From the NCBI GenBank assembly GCA_964515945.1, contig CAZEWY010000193.1, positions 1 through 6,424 on the forward strand: a stretch of 6,424 nucleotides of DNA, given 5' to 3'. Source of the DNA: CAYQQJ01 sp964515945 (lineage in GTDB: Bacteria > Pseudomonadota > Gammaproteobacteria > Pseudomonadales > Cellvibrionaceae). The notes below the pieces were generated by a model, which did no database searches, was not told where the DNA came from, and saw nothing but the letters and a program-made list of their open reading frames with translations. Shown one piece after another: positions 5,400 to 6,424 of this stretch (its first letter is position 1; each line of letters opens with the position of its first letter). A program made the position numbers and the translations under genes.

Positions 5400-6161
5400 T
5401 TACCATCCCCCCGAGGCACCACCGCCTCCGAAACCACCACCGCCACCCGAGAAACCGCCGCCACTGCCGCCACCAAATCCACCGCGACCTCCGCCGAGCA
5501 GTCCCAGGGCGCCGAGTAACAGCAGCCCTCGCCCTGAACCTCGGCCACCGCCGATGGAGGTAATTGAAGCCAGTGCCAGCCAGCCGCCAAAGACCAGCAA
5601 CAGAATCAGCGCTTTGCCGCCGGTGCTGGTTGGCTTGGCTGAGGTGGCTGAATCGCGCATTTTGTATTCGCCACCAACGGCCTGCACCATGGCCTGAGCG
5701 CCCTGGCTGATGCCCTCGCTGAAGTTGCCCTGGCGAAACGCCGGCAGTATGACGCTGTGGATGATATTGGACGAGATAGCGTCAGTGAGTTCGCCCTCCA
5801 GACCATAACCAACTTCGATACGCACGGCGCGCTCGGCTTCAGCCACGATCAGCAGGGCGCCGTTGTCCTCGCCCTTCTGCCCGATGCCCCAGGCGCGCCC
5901 GAGTTGATAACCGAACTGCTCGATAGGATATCCTTGCAGGTTCTCTAGAGTGACAACGACCAGTTGATTGGTGGTGGCATTTTCGTGAGCCTCCAGCAAG
6001 GCCGTCAGCTTTTGCTCGGTGGCGGCGTCGATCATGTCAGCCCTGTCTACAACCCGACCCGTGAGCTTTGGAAACTCGATGTTCTGGGCGTGGCTCAAAC
6101 CGCAGAGCAGCAGGGCGCAAAGCGCCGCTGCCCAAGGCATCCTTTTGATCAGCCTGAACAT
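5400..6161 (-). CDS. Secreted YgcG-like TPM-domain protein with Gly-rich tail
   Basis: The 253-residue protein starts with a Sec signal peptide (basic n-region MFRLIKR, hydrophobic core 10-22, SHA cut after residue 25). The TPM domain spans about 33-163: TGRVVDRADMIDAATEQKL, NQLVVVTLENLQG, IEQFGYQLGRAWGIGQKGEDNG, then the hallmark GALLIVAEAERAVRIEVGYG, LEGELTDAI and FRQGNFSEGI. A membrane segment at 183-201 (KALILLLVFGGWLALASIT) anchors it with the domain outside. A Gly/Phe/Ser repeat tail (204-253, GGGFSGGGGGFGGGG type) ends in SGGW, the classic architecture of COG1512/YgcG proteins. The start ATG overlaps the lemA stop by one base (TGATG). LemA and TPM proteins commonly co-occur, suggesting a shared envelope function, although no specific activity is established from the sequence. 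Confidence 0.92.
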   Translation of the reverse strand: MFRLIKRMPWAAALCALLLCGLSHAQNIEFPKLTGRVVDRADMIDAATEQKLTALLEAHENATTNQLVVVTLENLQGYPIEQFGYQLGRAWGIGQKGEDNGALLIVAEAERAVRIEVGYGLEGELTDAISSNIIHSVILPAFRQGNFSEGISQGAQAMVQAVGGEYKMRDSATSAKPTSTGGKALILLLVFGGWLALASITSIGGGRGSGRGLLLLGALGLLGGGRGGFGGGSGGGFSGGGGGFGGGGASGGW

Positions 6162-6424
6162 CAGAACTGCACCTCGGGGGCCTGCTCGGCATTTTCGGTG
6201 GTCGCTTCAAAACTTTCGCGAAGCTCCAGGTCCGAATAAAGCAGGCTGTGCCAGATACGGCCGGGGAAGGTGCGAATCTCGGTGTTGTAACGCTCCACCG
6301 CCTGAATGTAATCCCGGCGCGCCACGGAAATGCGATTTTCAGTGCCTTCGAGCTGGGACTGCAACGCCAGGAAGTTCTGGTTCTCCTTGAGGTCGGGGTA
6401 GCGCTCCACCACAACCATCAAGCG
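6161..6424 (-). CDS. lemA: LemA family protein, C-terminal part, 5' end beyond the window
   Basis: The last 87 codons of a LemA protein are present, ending at TGA 6163-6161. The text RLMVVVERYPDLKENQNF (residues 1-18 of the fragment), LQSQLEGTENRISVARRDY, YNTEIRTFPGR and the terminal EQAPEVQF are hallmark LemA C-terminal motifs. Full LemA proteins are about 190 residues with an N-terminal membrane anchor and a helical bundle, so roughly half is missing at the right edge. The TTG at 6421 and ATG at 6418 are internal codons and not starts, because the motif continues upstream. The segment SLLYSDLELRESFEAT is slightly diverged from the usual form. It is the first visible gene of the lemA-TPM-TPM operon, with its stop overlapping the next start; the promoter lies outside the window. 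Confidence 0.93.
   Translation of the reverse strand, partial: RLMVVVERYPDLKENQNFLALQSQLEGTENRISVARRDYIQAVERYNTEIRTFPGRIWHSLLYSDLELRESFEATTENAEQAPEVQF

Noticed and set aside
5403..5560. Tandem-looking GCC/ACC-rich DNA repeat
   Set aside because: It encodes the Gly/Phe/Ser-rich tail of the YgcG-like protein, which is normal for this family, and is not an independent DNA repeat or CRISPR.
6416..6421. TTG or ATG as the start of the right-most gene
   Set aside because: The LemA motif (RLMVVVERYPDL) continues through these codons to the window edge, so the gene is 5'-truncated by the window and does not start there.

Overview
The window reads as chromosomal DNA from a Gram-negative gammaproteobacterium, probably a marine lineage near Cellvibrionales/Pseudomonadales. 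This is inferred from gene content: a TatD close to the E. coli protein, a DUF2959-type lipoprotein, a short DUF748/AsmA-like envelope protein, and a LemA-TPM-TPM cluster. No 16S or other phylogenetic marker is present, so placement is tentative.

Left part (1-970, minus strand). This part is AT-rich. It holds the 5' portion of a membrane-anchored protein with a carboxypeptidase-regulatory-like (transthyretin-fold) domain, which runs off the left edge. Nine bases upstream of it ends a small gene readable only as co-linear fragments in shifting frames (379-761), annotated as a pseudogene. Positions 762-970 are a gene-free AT-rich spacer. GC content rises sharply at the end of tatD, so the left part may be accessory DNA next to a conserved core.

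Middle (971-3975, minus strand). Transcribed right to left: mpg (3-methyladenine DNA glycosylase), a DUF748/AsmA-like envelope protein, acyP (acylphosphatase) and tatD (metal-dependent nuclease). The last three are tightly packed and probably one operon. The mpg frame is interrupted by one TAA codon, with the remaining 56 codons of a recognisable C-terminus continuing in the same frame. It is either a nonsense pseudogene or a split gene, and a good ribosome binding site and ATG lie directly after the stop.

Right part (3976-6424). A compact divergent region separates mpg from a plus-strand DUF2959-type coiled-coil lipoprotein (4137-4769). This converges, with a 12-base gap and a small hairpin, on a minus-strand operon entering from the right edge: lemA (C-terminal part only), a secreted YgcG-like TPM protein with a Gly-rich tail, and a second TPM protein with a transmembrane hairpin inside the domain. 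The operon's stop and start codons overlap or abut (TGATG, TAAATG), suggesting translational coupling and a shared envelope role.

No RNA gene, CRISPR array, transposase, or obvious new defence system was seen. The most notable items are the interrupted mpg and the frame-broken gene at the left.
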